In this document: positions 1-10,014 of the stretch, piece by piece
Layout: every line of letters starts with the position of its first letter
How positions within the stretch are numbered: position 1 is the first letter of the stretch
Source: Porticoccaceae bacterium
Lineage (GTDB): Bacteria; Pseudomonadota; Gammaproteobacteria; Pseudomonadales; Porticoccaceae
Direction: 5' to 3'
Assembly (NCBI GenBank): GCA_029250825.1
Contig: JAQXEN010000038.1
Span: forward strand, 1-64,000
DNA length: 64,000 bases
Translations under genes and position numbers: made by a program
Notes under the pieces: model-generated
Told to the model about the DNA's origin: nothing
Database searches by the model: none
Seen by the model: the letters and a program-made list of their open reading frames with translations, nothing else

Positions 1-68
1 CATTTGACGATAACCGAGGTATCTAATCCACCGGAGTAGGCTAAAACAACTTTATTAACTGATGACAC
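1..68 (-). CDS. argG: Argininosuccinate synthase, N-terminal fragment (runs off window)
   Basis: Reverse complement reads (GTG)SSVNKVVLAYSGGLDTSVIVK, the classic ArgG N-terminal P-loop; GTG start at 68. Confidence 0.9.
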   Translation of the reverse strand, partial: MSSVNKVVLAYSGGLDTSVIVK

Positions 69-127
69 GTGACGTAATCCTTTGCTTGAGGTGACGAGGC
101 GGCGATTTTACCCTAAGACCAGCCCTT

Positions 128-937
128 TTAGTATTGCTTAAGCGCAGTAATCTCAGCCTCGTCATAGAGCCGTCCACCGGCAGCTAAAAAATCCTCGAGA
201 TCGGTCTCGGTGGGGAAACTATAATAGCCCGGAAGTTTTACTTGAGGATCGGCCGCCAGGCTCTGTCCGGCGCTGAGAGTCGTCACGGCACTGAGTATCT
301 GCTGACAGCCCCCAACATAGAGATTGATCACATTGAGCAGGTAGGAGTGTCGTGGATTTAGGGGAATCTCGGAGATCGAAATAATATCGCCGTTATCGAT
401 GCCGCCATCTTGGATAAAATGCAGGGTCGAGGCGATCTCGCGGTCATTGTTTTGCATTGCCCTAAAGGTCGCCATAACGCCGCGGTAATCTGGCAGCAAT
501 CCAGAGTGCAAATTGATAATGCCATATTTGGGGATGGCAATAATCGCCTCGCGAATAATCAAACCAAAGCGCACTGATATTATTAGCTCAGGCTCAGTAG
601 CGGCGATTCGTTGGATGCCTGCAGCACTATTAACCTTATTATCCAGATCAGCAAAACCCTGCAACTGACAACCGGCTCTTTCCGCCAACTGCTCAAAACT
701 TGGACGACCATCGCACAGTAACCGCCGTTCGAAGGCGGCAAGATCCATCAGCGGCTGGGGCAGTACACTGTCAGCACCGACCTTTTCAGAGATAAAGATC
801 GATAGCTGGTGTTCCGACAATCCCTCATCAACAGCCTTATCTCCATAGCCCCTCAAATCCCCACTTAAATGGTCAATTAGACGGCTTAGGGCCAAGTGAC
901 TTGGCAGATCGCGGTTGCTGAGTATGGTTATCTTCAT
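128..937 (-). CDS. Formyltransferase-family protein (methionyl-tRNA formyltransferase-like fold)
   Basis: ORF 128..1174; likely start MKITILSNRD at 937. Contains INLHSGLLPDYRG and GDII motifs typical of formyl transferases. Confidence 0.75.
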   Translation of the reverse strand: MKITILSNRDLPSHLALSRLIDHLSGDLRGYGDKAVDEGLSEHQLSIFISEKVGADSVLPQPLMDLAAFERRLLCDGRPSFEQLAERAGCQLQGFADLDNKVNSAAGIQRIAATEPELIISVRFGLIIREAIIAIPKYGIINLHSGLLPDYRGVMATFRAMQNNDREIASTLHFIQDGGIDNGDIISISEIPLNPRHSYLLNVINLYVGGCQQILSAVTTLSAGQSLAADPQVKLPGYYSFPTETDLEDFLAAGGRLYDEAEITALKQY

Positions 938-1031
938 TCGTTGCTCGATTTTTCTGCATACCTTTCCACAAAACCTGTTATGACACCACTGTTTCCGGTA
1001 GCATTCACCGATAACTGCGGATACGGCTTCA

Positions 1032-2063
1032 ATGAACAAAATTACCCTTACATTACCGGACGATTGGCACCTGCACTTGCGGGACAATAGCGTACTGGGA
1101 TCCACCGTGCCTGCTGCCGCAAGAGGCTTCGGTCGCGGCATTATTATGCCCAACCTCGTGCCACCAGCCACCACAGTGGCTCAGGTTGCTGCTTACCGGG
1201 AGCGGATTCTGGCCCAGCGCCCAGCCGGTTCGAGCTGGGAGCCTTTAATGGTTCTCTATCTTACTGATAACACCACTGCCGATGAAATTCGCGCCGCGAA
1301 GGAATGTGGATTTATCCACGGCTGCAAGTATTATCCAGCAGGGGCGACAACTAACTCAGATTCCGGTGTTACCAACCTCAACAATATCCAAAAGGTTCTT
1401 CAAACCATGCAGGAAGTGGGCATGGTGTTGCAGCTGCACGGCGAAGTCACCGCCGGCGAGATCGATATTTTTGATCGCGAGGCGGTGTTTATCGAACGCC
1501 ATCTGCGCGGCTTGGTACAACACTACCCCAAGTTAAAAATTATTTTTGAGCATATTACGACTCTCCAGGCGGCTGAATTTGTTGCCGCGGCAGGAGGCAA
1601 TGTGGCGGCGACTATTACGCCCCAGCACCTGCTCTACAATCGCAACCATATGCTGGTTGGCGGCATTCGACCCCATCTATTTTGCCTGCCGATTTTAAAA
1701 CGCGATATTCATCAGCATGCGCTGATCAAAGCGGCCACTAGCGGCAGCCCAAAGTTTTTCCTCGGCACCGATTCTGCGCCCCATGCCAAGGATAAAAAAG
1801 AGAGTGCCTGCGGCTGTGCCGGCTGCTTTAGCCATCACGCGGCAATTGAACTCTATGCTCAGGCATTTGACGAGGCCGGCGCGCTGGACAGCCTCGAGGG
1901 CTTTGCCAGCCACTACGGTGCAGACTTTTATGGGCTGCCGAGAAATACCTCTAGCATTACCTTATCACGCCAATCCTGGCAGCTGCCCGCAGCAATTCCC
2001 TTTGATGATTCGCAACTGATTCCTCTCGGCGCTGGCACCACTCTGAATTGGAAAATGGACTAA
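1032..2063 (+). CDS. pyrC: Dihydroorotase
   Basis: [36 protein letters not shown] motifs. Confidence 0.95.
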   Translation: MNKITLTLPDDWHLHLRDNSVLGSTVPAAARGFGRGIIMPNLVPPATTVAQVAAYRERILAQRPAGSSWEPLMVLYLTDNTTADEIRAAKECGFIHGCKYYPAGATTNSDSGVTNLNNIQKVLQTMQEVGMVLQLHGEVTAGEIDIFDREAVFIERHLRGLVQHYPKLKIIFEHITTLQAAEFVAAAGGNVAATITPQHLLYNRNHMLVGGIRPHLFCLPILKRDIHQHALIKAATSGSPKFFLGTDSAPHAKDKKESACGCAGCFSHHAAIELYAQAFDEAGALDSLEGFASHYGADFYGLPRNTSSITLSRQSWQLPAAIPFDDSQLIPLGAGTTLNWKMD

Positions 2064-2065
2064 AA

Positions 2066-2731
2066 ATGGATATGTCTCATATCACCAACGAGTCTGATAC
2101 TGAAGAGTATACGAATAATATTGCCGAGCGCTTTCGCGGTTTTTTACCGGTTGTTGTGGATGTTGAAACCGGCGGTTTTAACTCTCGCACCGATGCCATG
2201 TTGGAAATTGCCGCAGTGATTCTGGAGATGGATGCTCAGGGCAATATTCAAATCAAAGAGACTCACAGTAAAAATATTGATCCCTTTCCCGGTGCAGTTA
2301 TTGAAAAAGCGGCATTGGAATTTACCGGCATTGATATCTATGATCCGGAGCGTATGCCCGAGGAAGAAGGTGAGGCACTGCGGGATATCTTTCGACCTAT
2401 CCGCCATGAGATCAGCGCAACTGGCTGCACTCGTTCAGTGATGGTGGCCCATAACGCCCATTTTGATCTTGGCTTTGTCAACGCGGCGGTGAATAGAAAC
2501 CAGATTAAACGCAATCCATTCCATCCGTTCTCCTGCTTCGACACCTCCACCCTCGCCGGGCTCGCCTATGGTCAGACTGTACTGGCCAAAGCCTGTCAGG
2601 CGGCGAAGATGGATTTTGACAATCGCAGCGCTCACAGCGCCCTCTATGACGCGGTAAAAACCGCAGAATTGTTCTGCGGTATTGTTAATCGCTGGAAAGA
2701 CTTAGGCGGTTGGCCAGCTCAGTCCGAGTAG
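2066..2731 (+). CDS. rnt: Ribonuclease T
   Basis: DEDDh exonuclease VVDVETGGFN...AHNAHFDLGFVNAA...AHSALYDAVKTAELF. ORF begins 2048; MDMSHI start at 2066 likely. Confidence 0.93.
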   Translation: MDMSHITNESDTEEYTNNIAERFRGFLPVVVDVETGGFNSRTDAMLEIAAVILEMDAQGNIQIKETHSKNIDPFPGAVIEKAALEFTGIDIYDPERMPEEEGEALRDIFRPIRHEISATGCTRSVMVAHNAHFDLGFVNAAVNRNQIKRNPFHPFSCFDTSTLAGLAYGQTVLAKACQAAKMDFDNRSAHSALYDAVKTAELFCGIVNRWKDLGGWPAQSE

Positions 2732-2761
2732 CTGCTAACAGTTAGCGGCTAACAGAGGCTA
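2729..2761. repeat. 14-bp direct repeat between the convergent rnt and AGCS stop codons
   Basis: TAGCTGCTAACAGT / TAGCGGCTAACAGA, then GGCTACCGA; also partly an inverted repeat. Confidence 0.65.
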
Positions 2762-4207
2762 CCGATTCTCGGCATTCTTTCTATCGACCCAGAAATCAGC
2801 CTTTTTGATCCCCAGAGCCTGGGGATCAAAACGCGGGTCGATACCCGCATCTAACTGCTGTTCGTAATCTTTAAGCGCTGTTAGAGCTGGGCGCTGCAAG
2901 ATAATAATCGCGACAATATTTAACCAAGCCATAATTCCGACTCCCACGTCACCCAGAGCCCAGGCCAGATCGGCACTCTTGATGCCGCCGTACATAACCG
3001 ATGTAATCACCAGCACCTTGAGCAGGCTAGCCAACCAGGGGCGATGCACCTTGCGGTTAATAAACATGACATTGGTTTCGGCAATATAGTAGTAGGCAAC
3101 AATGGTGGTAAAGGCGAAAAACAACAGAGCAATAGCCAACACACTGCTGCCAAAGCCGGGCATCACGGTATCAAAGGCCGCCTGCACATAGGCTGGACCT
3201 ACTTCAACGCCGGGCAATCCCTGATAGAGGTAGGTGCCATCGCCACCCTCGACATTATAGAGTCCGGTCAACAGAATCATAAAAGCAGTGGCTGAACAGA
3301 TTAGCAAGGTATCCACATAAACCGAAAAGGCCTGTACCAGACCCTGCTTGGCTGGGTGGGAGACCTCTGCCGCAGCAGCGGGGTGTGGGCCACTGCCCTG
3401 TCCCGCTTCATTGGAGTAAACGCCGCGCTTAACACCCCAGGCCACAGCCATACCGATAATCGCGCCATATCCGGCATCGAGACCAAAGGCACTATTGATA
3501 ATTAACTTGGTGACTGCGGGCACCATATCGAGATTGAGGAAGACCACGGTAAAGGCGATAAGAATATATCCAGCGGCCATCACCGGCACCACCACCTGTG
3601 CAAAGTGGGCGATGCGTTTGACGCCACCGATAACAATCAGTGCCAGACCTACGGCCAGTGCAGAGGCACTGAACAGCGCCGGAATCTCCCAAGCATTGTT
3701 CATGGCAGCAACAATACTGTTGGCCTGAATACCCGGCAGACAGAAGCCCATAGCAATAATAGTGGCCACAGCAAAGGCCCAGGCATACCATTTTTGGCCC
3801 ATCGCTTTTTCAATGTAATAGGCTGGGCCACCGCGGTAGCTGCCATTGTCATCTAGCTCTTTATAAATCTGTGCCAGAGTAGCTTCGATATAGGCAGTGG
3901 AAGCCCCCAGAAAGGCCACAGTCCACATCCAGAAAACTGCACCCGGGCCACCAATGGCGATGGCGGTTGCCACACCGGCAATATTACCGGTACCAACTCG
4001 ACCAGAGAGCGACATGGTCAGTGCTTGAAAAGATGACACTCCCGCCTCAGAGCTTTTTCCTTCGCGCATAATCCTTAACATATGACCAAAGTGGCGGACT
4101 TGCAGGAAACGTGTGCGCAGTGAAAAGTACAGGCCGGTTCCAAGACACAGATAGATCAGCGCCGAACTCCAGATAATGCCATTGAGATAGTTTACAAATG
4201 CTTCCAC
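2759..4207 (-). CDS. Sodium:alanine/glycine symporter, AGCS family
   Basis: SLSGRVGTGNIAGVATAIAIGGPGAVFWMW, YSNEAGQGSGPHPAAAAEVSHP signature. Confidence 0.93.
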   Translation of the reverse strand: MEAFVNYLNGIIWSSALIYLCLGTGLYFSLRTRFLQVRHFGHMLRIMREGKSSEAGVSSFQALTMSLSGRVGTGNIAGVATAIAIGGPGAVFWMWTVAFLGASTAYIEATLAQIYKELDDNGSYRGGPAYYIEKAMGQKWYAWAFAVATIIAMGFCLPGIQANSIVAAMNNAWEIPALFSASALAVGLALIVIGGVKRIAHFAQVVVPVMAAGYILIAFTVVFLNLDMVPAVTKLIINSAFGLDAGYGAIIGMAVAWGVKRGVYSNEAGQGSGPHPAAAAEVSHPAKQGLVQAFSVYVDTLLICSATAFMILLTGLYNVEGGDGTYLYQGLPGVEVGPAYVQAAFDTVMPGFGSSVLAIALLFFAFTTIVAYYYIAETNVMFINRKVHRPWLASLLKVLVITSVMYGGIKSADLAWALGDVGVGIMAWLNIVAIIILQRPALTALKDYEQQLDAGIDPRFDPQALGIKKADFWVDRKNAENR

Positions 4208-4296
4208 GATTAATCCCTATTGTTTTTTGGCCGTGTAACCACGGCGTTTATTATTATATTTTTTAAGCGGTTATTGCTGCAGGGCTTCTCTGTATT

Positions 4297-5301
4297 CTAG
4301 TCCAGCGCGTGGCGATCAGCTGCGGTAAAAATTGAGTCGAACCTGTCGACAAAATTATCTGCAGATTCTGCACCGGCGAACTGTAGCGCAGGTATTTCAA
4401 TACCAGAGAAGTATTCTGGGTAGGGCGAAAACTCCCCCCACTGGCTCACTTGGGCGGTGATACTAACAACAAAGATCAACATTACAAAGCCGAGAGCTGA
4501 AACCCAGCGCTGGCGAGGCAACATATTGGTCGCCAGAGCAAAGTTAGCAGAGAGCAATAGGGCCGCAAGCACCAGAGCAATCAGCGGTGACAGAACCAAT
4601 GACACCAATTGAGTACCCATATTGTAGCCGAGGATTCCGATCAGCCAGTCGCCCGCAGAATAGGCTAAGCCAGCCATCAAGATTAAACAGTAGTGGCTGA
4701 TAAAATGGCTTTCATTGCGCAAGAAGCGACCCAGCCCACCCCAAAACAGCGCTAGCATCAATAGCCCCGTTTGGGTGACGAGAATTGTCGAGAACACATT
4801 TTTCCACTGCCACTCAACATAGCTGCTGGCATAGAGTAACCCTACATCCAGAATCAGACTGATTAGAAAAAGGGGTAGCCAAATAGACAGTCGGTTTAAT
4901 TTACCCACATCCTGTTCCAGATGGTGGAGCTCCTTGGCGGGCCCCACTGGATGGCAGTCAGAAAGAATTCGCAATCGAGTGCGACCGATCTTTAACTCTG
5001 CACCTTCGCTGAGCAGGATGGTTGGGGCCAAGCTTGGGGATGCAGAGCTTGGAGATGGAGAGCTAGGGATCAGGGGATTTTTAATCACCTCAACGCCATT
5101 AAGACTACCCAGATCAGTTAGCTGCCAACCACCCCCAGCACCATCATTAGCATCGAGACGCAGATGCTCGGGAGAGATATGGACATCGCCGAGAACCACA
5201 TCGTTCTGATAACTGCGGCCGATTGTGACACTGGAACCTTCCACAGCGAAGTAGCGCTGACGCTTGCCGCCCCACCCCAGCAGCTCAATAATTATCGCCA
5301 T
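4297..5301 (-). CDS. FHA-domain protein with C-terminal multi-pass membrane region
   Basis: N-terminal FHA core (VTIGRSYQNDVVLGDVHISPEHLRL...LTDLGSLNGVEV), then several hydrophobic segments. Confidence 0.85.
   Translation of the reverse strand: MAIIIELLGWGGKRQRYFAVEGSSVTIGRSYQNDVVLGDVHISPEHLRLDANDGAGGGWQLTDLGSLNGVEVIKNPLIPSSPSPSSASPSLAPTILLSEGAELKIGRTRLRILSDCHPVGPAKELHHLEQDVGKLNRLSIWLPLFLISLILDVGLLYASSYVEWQWKNVFSTILVTQTGLLMLALFWGGLGRFLRNESHFISHYCLILMAGLAYSAGDWLIGILGYNMGTQLVSLVLSPLIALVLAALLLSANFALATNMLPRQRWVSALGFVMLIFVVSITAQVSQWGEFSPYPEYFSGIEIPALQFAGAESADNFVDRFDSIFTAADRHALD
5031..5073. repeat. 15-bp tandem repeat inside the FHA gene
   Basis: AGCTTGGGGATGCAG / AGCTTGGAGATGGAG / AGCTAGGGATCAG; encodes the Ser/Pro linker PSSPSPSSASPSLAP. 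Confidence 0.88.
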
Positions 5302-6620
5302 TGCGCCACCTCCATAAATTTGCGCGCATAGGCTTTAGCATTTTCGCGACTGACACCCGCCAAAGTGAAGTGGCTGATAAAGGCGGCACGGGAATCATCC
5401 ACCGTACCCTGCAAAAACAAAACGTCGTAAAGCTCAGGATAATCTTTATAGGCCCGGGCGCAGAATACCGCCTTGGTTTTGCGCTCAGATCGCATCTCGA
5501 TATTATTCGCCGAGACAAATTCGCTGTCACATTGATAGTCGCCAACATCTTTCTCTCGGGTTTCATTGCCAGGAGCAAAATCGCTAAATAGACGTTGATA
5601 GTAAGCGTAAAACTGCAGCTGATTGAGCTTGTCCGCCTCCAGCCAGAAGAACTGATGTTCAATCACACCGCTATCAAATTTTGCATTGAGATAAATTTTA
5701 TCTTCACTGCGACAGGTGCGGTCGGCATTGAGCAATTGAGCTTTTTCGGAACTACTATTAGACCCGCCCCAACATCTAAAAAAGGGTGACAGCTCATTCA
5801 CCACCACGGCTTTGCCAAGGGCAATAGTCGGCCATTCAAGAGCCAGCAGTCGGGCGAATTTATTTTCCTGATCGGCAATCAACTGTTGGCCAATTCGCTG
5901 ACGGATATTTTCCGCGCCCGTTCCCCTCAGCTGATGCTCGGCGAGCAAAGTTTGTAGCGCGGTCACCGGCACCAAAAAACTTACCTGATTGCCCGCGGTG
6001 GAGACATTGATACCCACTACTTCGCCGGCTTGATTCAGGGTCGGCCCACCACTCATACCGGAGTTAAGTGAACCGGTAAAATGTACCCGCGGGTGGTAGC
6101 TAGTCTGATTGATGCCGTTGTAGGTGCCGGGCACCACGGTCAAACCCAAATCCAGAGGATTTCCGAGGGCATAGACCGTTACACCTATAGGCGGTTCTGT
6201 AATAGCTAGAGGCAACACCGGAGTAATCTCACCAGAGGCTTGCACCAGTGCCAAGTCATTGATCACATCCACATCGACCAGAGTCAGACTATTGGCGGCA
6301 CCACTGGCATTGAGATATTCAATCCGGTACTGCTCAGGTTTACTGGCGGCCATTTGCACCACATGATAATTGGTTGCGATCAAGCCGCTATCCTTGACCA
6401 CAAAGCCCGAGCCAATGGCGCTCTTGCTGCCGGAAGTAATATCGATAATACGGATCTGCAGGATGCCGGCTTTGTTGTCCGCGAACAGTGCCCGTGCGCT
6501 GCTGGTCTGAGCAAAGCTCGACTTCGGCCAGCAAACTAACAAAACAATTAGCAATAGTGCACCCAGCAAAGCAAACAGTGCAACTGTCTGGTGCCAGTTT
6601 GTATTTTGATCAATGTTCAA
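5292..6620 (-). CDS. Trypsin-like (S1C/HtrA-type) serine protease, N-terminal membrane anchor, no PDZ recognised
   Basis: Catalytic context TNYHVV / VINDLALVQ / LNSGMSGGPT; N-terminal hydrophobic segment. Overlaps the FHA gene by 10 nt. Confidence 0.85.
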   Translation of the reverse strand: MNIDQNTNWHQTVALFALLGALLLIVLLVCWPKSSFAQTSSARALFADNKAGILQIRIIDITSGSKSAIGSGFVVKDSGLIATNYHVVQMAASKPEQYRIEYLNASGAANSLTLVDVDVINDLALVQASGEITPVLPLAITEPPIGVTVYALGNPLDLGLTVVPGTYNGINQTSYHPRVHFTGSLNSGMSGGPTLNQAGEVVGINVSTAGNQVSFLVPVTALQTLLAEHQLRGTGAENIRQRIGQQLIADQENKFARLLALEWPTIALGKAVVVNELSPFFRCWGGSNSSSEKAQLLNADRTCRSEDKIYLNAKFDSGVIEHQFFWLEADKLNQLQFYAYYQRLFSDFAPGNETREKDVGDYQCDSEFVSANNIEMRSERKTKAVFCARAYKDYPELYDVLFLQGTVDDSRAAFISHFTLAGVSRENAKAYARKFMEVAQWR

Positions 6621-6829
6621 TATTTAGGTCCTGTTGTAATGCAGAGGTATTCTTTCAAGTGATCCAAGGTATTACAAGTGTAGGGTCAAGGCACATAGCT
6701 ATTTACCTAGACGCCGCGCTAAAATATAACTCTTAAAAGTGGAGCCTCTTCGCTAAACTAGCCTATCCATTATTGGTAGCCGATTTAGCAAAGGTTTGTC
6801 CCCATTACCGTAACAGGAAATAGCCGAAG

Positions 6830-9100
6830 ATGACCGATTCATTTAAAGATAGTGCGCTTAAATATCACACTCACCCAACGCCCGGTAAATTGGAAATTCG
6901 TCCGACTAAACCGCTGGCCAATAAACGTGATTTGTCCCTGGCCTATTCTCCCGGTGTGGCACACGCCTGTGAGTTGATCGTAGAGAATCCTACCGAGGTG
7001 GCCTCGGTTACATCCCGCGGCAATCTGGTGGCAGTGATTACTAATGGCACCGCTGTGCTGGGTCTGGGCAATATTGGCCCACTGGCCTCGAAACCGGTAA
7101 TGGAAGGCAAGGCGGTGCTGTTTAAGAAATTTGCCAATATCGATGTCTTCGATATTGAAGTGGACGAAACCGATGTCGATAAGCTAGTGGATATTATCGC
7201 TGCTCTGGAGCCCACCTTTGGTGGTATTAACCTTGAAGATATCAAGGCCCCAGAATGCTTTATGGTGGAAAAGAAACTCCGCGAGCGCATGAAGATCCCC
7301 GTCTTTCATGACGACCAACACGGCACTGCCATTGTTGCTGCCGCGGCTATCTATAACGGCCTGCGCATAGTCGAGAAAAAATTTGAAGATGTAAAACTAG
7401 TGGTTTCAGGTGCTGGCGCTGCCAGTATCGCCTGTGTTGATCTGCTGGTCAGCATGGGTCTGCAAAAGAAAAATGTGCGCATGATTGACCGCACCGGAGT
7501 AATTTATGCTGGCCGCAAAGAGGGTATGAATCCCTGGAAAGAGGATTATGCCGTTGAGACCAGCGACCGCACCATTGACGATGCTATTGACGGTGCCGAT
7601 CTGTTTATGGGTCTCTCGGGACCCGGCGTATTAAATGGCGACCTGCTGAAGAAAATGGGCGACAAACCAATTATTCTCGCCATGTCTAACCCGATCCCAG
7701 AGATCATGCCAGAAGACGCGATGGCCGCCCGCCCCGATGCAATTTTAGCCACAGGTCGCTCTGACTATCCCAATCAGGTTAACAATGTTCTCTGCTTCCC
7801 GTTTATTTTCCGCGGCGCCTTAGACTGCGGCGCTTCGACAATTAACGAAGAGATGAAAATGGCCGCAGTGCGCGCTATTGCCGATCTAGCCACTATGGAA
7901 ACATCAGATGTAGTGGCCGCAGCCTACGCCGACGAAGCACTTAAATTTGGCCCCGAATATCTGATCCCTAAAGCCTTTGATCCACGCCTTATTGAGGTGG
8001 TGCCTATGGCAGTGGTTAAAGCGGCGATGGAGAGTGGCGTGGCAACGCGCCCCATCGAAGACCTGGAAGCCTATCGTCAGACTCTCAATGAGTTTGTAAA
8101 TCAGGCCGGTCTGTTTATGCAGCCGATTATTGAAATGGCGAAAAAAGCCCCGGCGCGTATTGTCTATGCCGAGGGCGAAAATGACGATGTGCTGTTAGCC
8201 GTGCAAGCGGTGCTTGATGAACAGATCGCCATGCCGATCCTGATCGGCCGCCGCGCCGGTATGGAGCAAAAGATTGATCGTCTCGGCCTGCGTATCGATC
8301 TCGACAAAGATGTAGAAATATTTAATCCCAGCGATAACGATCGCCACGAACAATACGCGGCTTTCTACCACGAGACTGTGGGTCGCCACGGCGTCTCTGT
8401 GGATGCTGCGCGGAAGATTATGCGCGATGATCAAACCGCTATCGCTGCAGTGATGGTAGCCCGCGGAGAAGCCGATGGCCTTATCTGCGGCAAGGTGGGT
8501 CGCTTTGACTTCCACCTGCGAGAAATTATGCACCTGCTCGGCCCTGCCCATAAAGAGCAGTTGGTCTCCTCCGCTGCAGTGCTACTGATGCCAGATGGCC
8601 CGCTATTTTTGGCGGACACGGCGATGAATGTGGACCCTACTGCCGAAGAGTTAGTGCAGATTACTGAAGCCAGTATTGATCTGGTTAAGCGCTTTGGCAT
8701 TGAACCCAAAGTGGCTCTGTTATCCCATTCAAACTTTGGCACCTCGAATACCGCCTCGGCACGGAAAATGCGCAGTGCCGGCGAGCTGTTGCGTGAGGCT
8801 CATCCGGATTTGCAGATCGATGGTGAGATGCATGTGCTCAGCGCGCTAAACCCCAAATTGCGCAAAACCATCTACTCGCAATCTACTCTCCAGGGTCGTG
8901 CCAATGTCTTGGTGATGCCTAATTTAGACGCGGCGAATATTGCCATGGGGCTGATTCGGTCACTCACCGATGCTCTGTTGATCGGACCCTTCATCAATGG
9001 CTTTAACAAGCCAGCCCATATTGTGATCCCCTCGGTTTCTTCCCGGGGTATCTTTAATATGACGGCCCTAACCGTTGCCGATATTCAGCACAGCAAGTAA
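6830..9100 (+). CDS. maeB: NADP-dependent malic enzyme with C-terminal phosphotransacetylase-like domain
   Basis: [22 protein letters not shown]; 756 aa two-domain architecture. Confidence 0.95.
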   Translation: MTDSFKDSALKYHTHPTPGKLEIRPTKPLANKRDLSLAYSPGVAHACELIVENPTEVASVTSRGNLVAVITNGTAVLGLGNIGPLASKPVMEGKAVLFKKFANIDVFDIEVDETDVDKLVDIIAALEPTFGGINLEDIKAPECFMVEKKLRERMKIPVFHDDQHGTAIVAAAAIYNGLRIVEKKFEDVKLVVSGAGAASIACVDLLVSMGLQKKNVRMIDRTGVIYAGRKEGMNPWKEDYAVETSDRTIDDAIDGADLFMGLSGPGVLNGDLLKKMGDKPIILAMSNPIPEIMPEDAMAARPDAILATGRSDYPNQVNNVLCFPFIFRGALDCGASTINEEMKMAAVRAIADLATMETSDVVAAAYADEALKFGPEYLIPKAFDPRLIEVVPMAVVKAAMESGVATRPIEDLEAYRQTLNEFVNQAGLFMQPIIEMAKKAPARIVYAEGENDDVLLAVQAVLDEQIAMPILIGRRAGMEQKIDRLGLRIDLDKDVEIFNPSDNDRHEQYAAFYHETVGRHGVSVDAARKIMRDDQTAIAAVMVARGEADGLICGKVGRFDFHLREIMHLLGPAHKEQLVSSAAVLLMPDGPLFLADTAMNVDPTAEELVQITEASIDLVKRFGIEPKVALLSHSNFGTSNTASARKMRSAGELLREAHPDLQIDGEMHVLSALNPKLRKTIYSQSTLQGRANVLVMPNLDAANIAMGLIRSLTDALLIGPFINGFNKPAHIVIPSVSSRGIFNMTALTVADIQHSK

Positions 9101-9120
9101 CAGAGTGCTGGTGTCACAGA

Positions 9121-9152
9121 GGGCTAGTTCGGATGAACTGGCCCTTTTTTTT
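9121..9152 (+). terminator. Rho-independent terminator of maeB
   Basis: GGGCTAGTTC-ggat-GAACTGGCCC followed by TTTTTTTT. Confidence 0.93.
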
Positions 9153-9168
9153 GCTGTTGGGAGCTGGA

Positions 9169-10014
9169 CTAATCTTTTAGCGCCAGTGCCATTTGGTAAA
9201 ACTGCTTTTTATCACCGCCGGTAATTTTCGCCGTGAGCGCTGCGGCCTTGGCGGTTGGCAATTCAGCTAACAGTAGACGTAAAACTCGCTCACCATCCAC
9301 GGTCACAGTGCTCTCAGTCTCTTCCCTGCCGGCCAATACCAAGACGATTTCACCACGCTGCTGGTTGCTGTCCGCGGCAACTATATTGACCAACTCCTCA
9401 AGGGTGCCATGCAAGTAGGTCTCAAAGGTTTTGCTCAGTTCACGGGCGATAAAGCCGCTGTGCTCGGAGCCAAACACTTCAACGCTATCTTTTAGGGTAT
9501 CCAAGATGCGGTGCGGTGCCTCATAAAACACCATCGTTTCCGGCACTGCAGCGAGTTCCTGCAAAACCTTTTTGCGCTGGGTGCTCTTGGCAGGCAAGAA
9601 GCCGACAAATCTAAACCGATCTGTTGGCAGACCTGCTACGCTCAGTGCAGCGATTGCCGCACAGGCTCCGGGAATTGGAATCACGCTGATACCCTGCTGC
9701 CGCGCTGCCAACACCAAACGATATCCAGGATCCGAAATCAGCGGGGTACCGGCATCGGAAATTAACGCTACATCATTGCCCCCATTGAGCTGCACTAGAA
9801 TCTTGTGGCTGCTTTTTTTGTCGCTGTGGTCGTGATACGCCATCAGCGGGGTATCGATGCGAAAATGATCCAACAATTTTTTGCTGTGACGGGTATCCTC
9901 ACAGGCAATCGCCGTCACTGATTGAAGGATCTCTACTGCTCGGGGTACCATATCACCCAGATTGCCAATGGGTGTGGCGACTACATACAACGTACCGGAT
10001 TGATTTGAGTTCAT
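9169..10014 (-). CDS. rsmI: 16S rRNA 2'-O-ribose C1402 methyltransferase
   Basis: GTLYVVATPIGNLGDMVPRAVEIL, ISDAGTPLISDPGYRLV. Confidence 0.96.
   Translation of the reverse strand: MNSNQSGTLYVVATPIGNLGDMVPRAVEILQSVTAIACEDTRHSKKLLDHFRIDTPLMAYHDHSDKKSSHKILVQLNGGNDVALISDAGTPLISDPGYRLVLAARQQGISVIPIPGACAAIAALSVAGLPTDRFRFVGFLPAKSTQRKKVLQELAAVPETMVFYEAPHRILDTLKDSVEVFGSEHSGFIARELSKTFETYLHGTLEELVNIVAADSNQQRGEIVLVLAGREETESTVTVDGERVLRLLLAELPTAKAAALTAKITGGDKKQFYQMALALKD

Noticed and set aside
2729-2761. Simple terminator explanation for the rnt/AGCS junction
   Set aside because: There is a partial inverted repeat (GCTGCTAAC-a-GTTAGCGGC), but the loop is 1 nt and there is no U-tract; kept as a repeat, though ambiguous.
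4228-4245. Hairpin GCCGTG-taac-CACGGC upstream of the AGCS gene as terminator
   Set aside because: Short stem, and the T-run is on the wrong side for the minus-strand FHA/AGCS transcripts.
8195-8742. Long antisense ORFs (118 and 103 aa) inside maeB
   Set aside because: Opposite strand of a strongly conserved coding region; composition follows the sense codons. No independent coding evidence.
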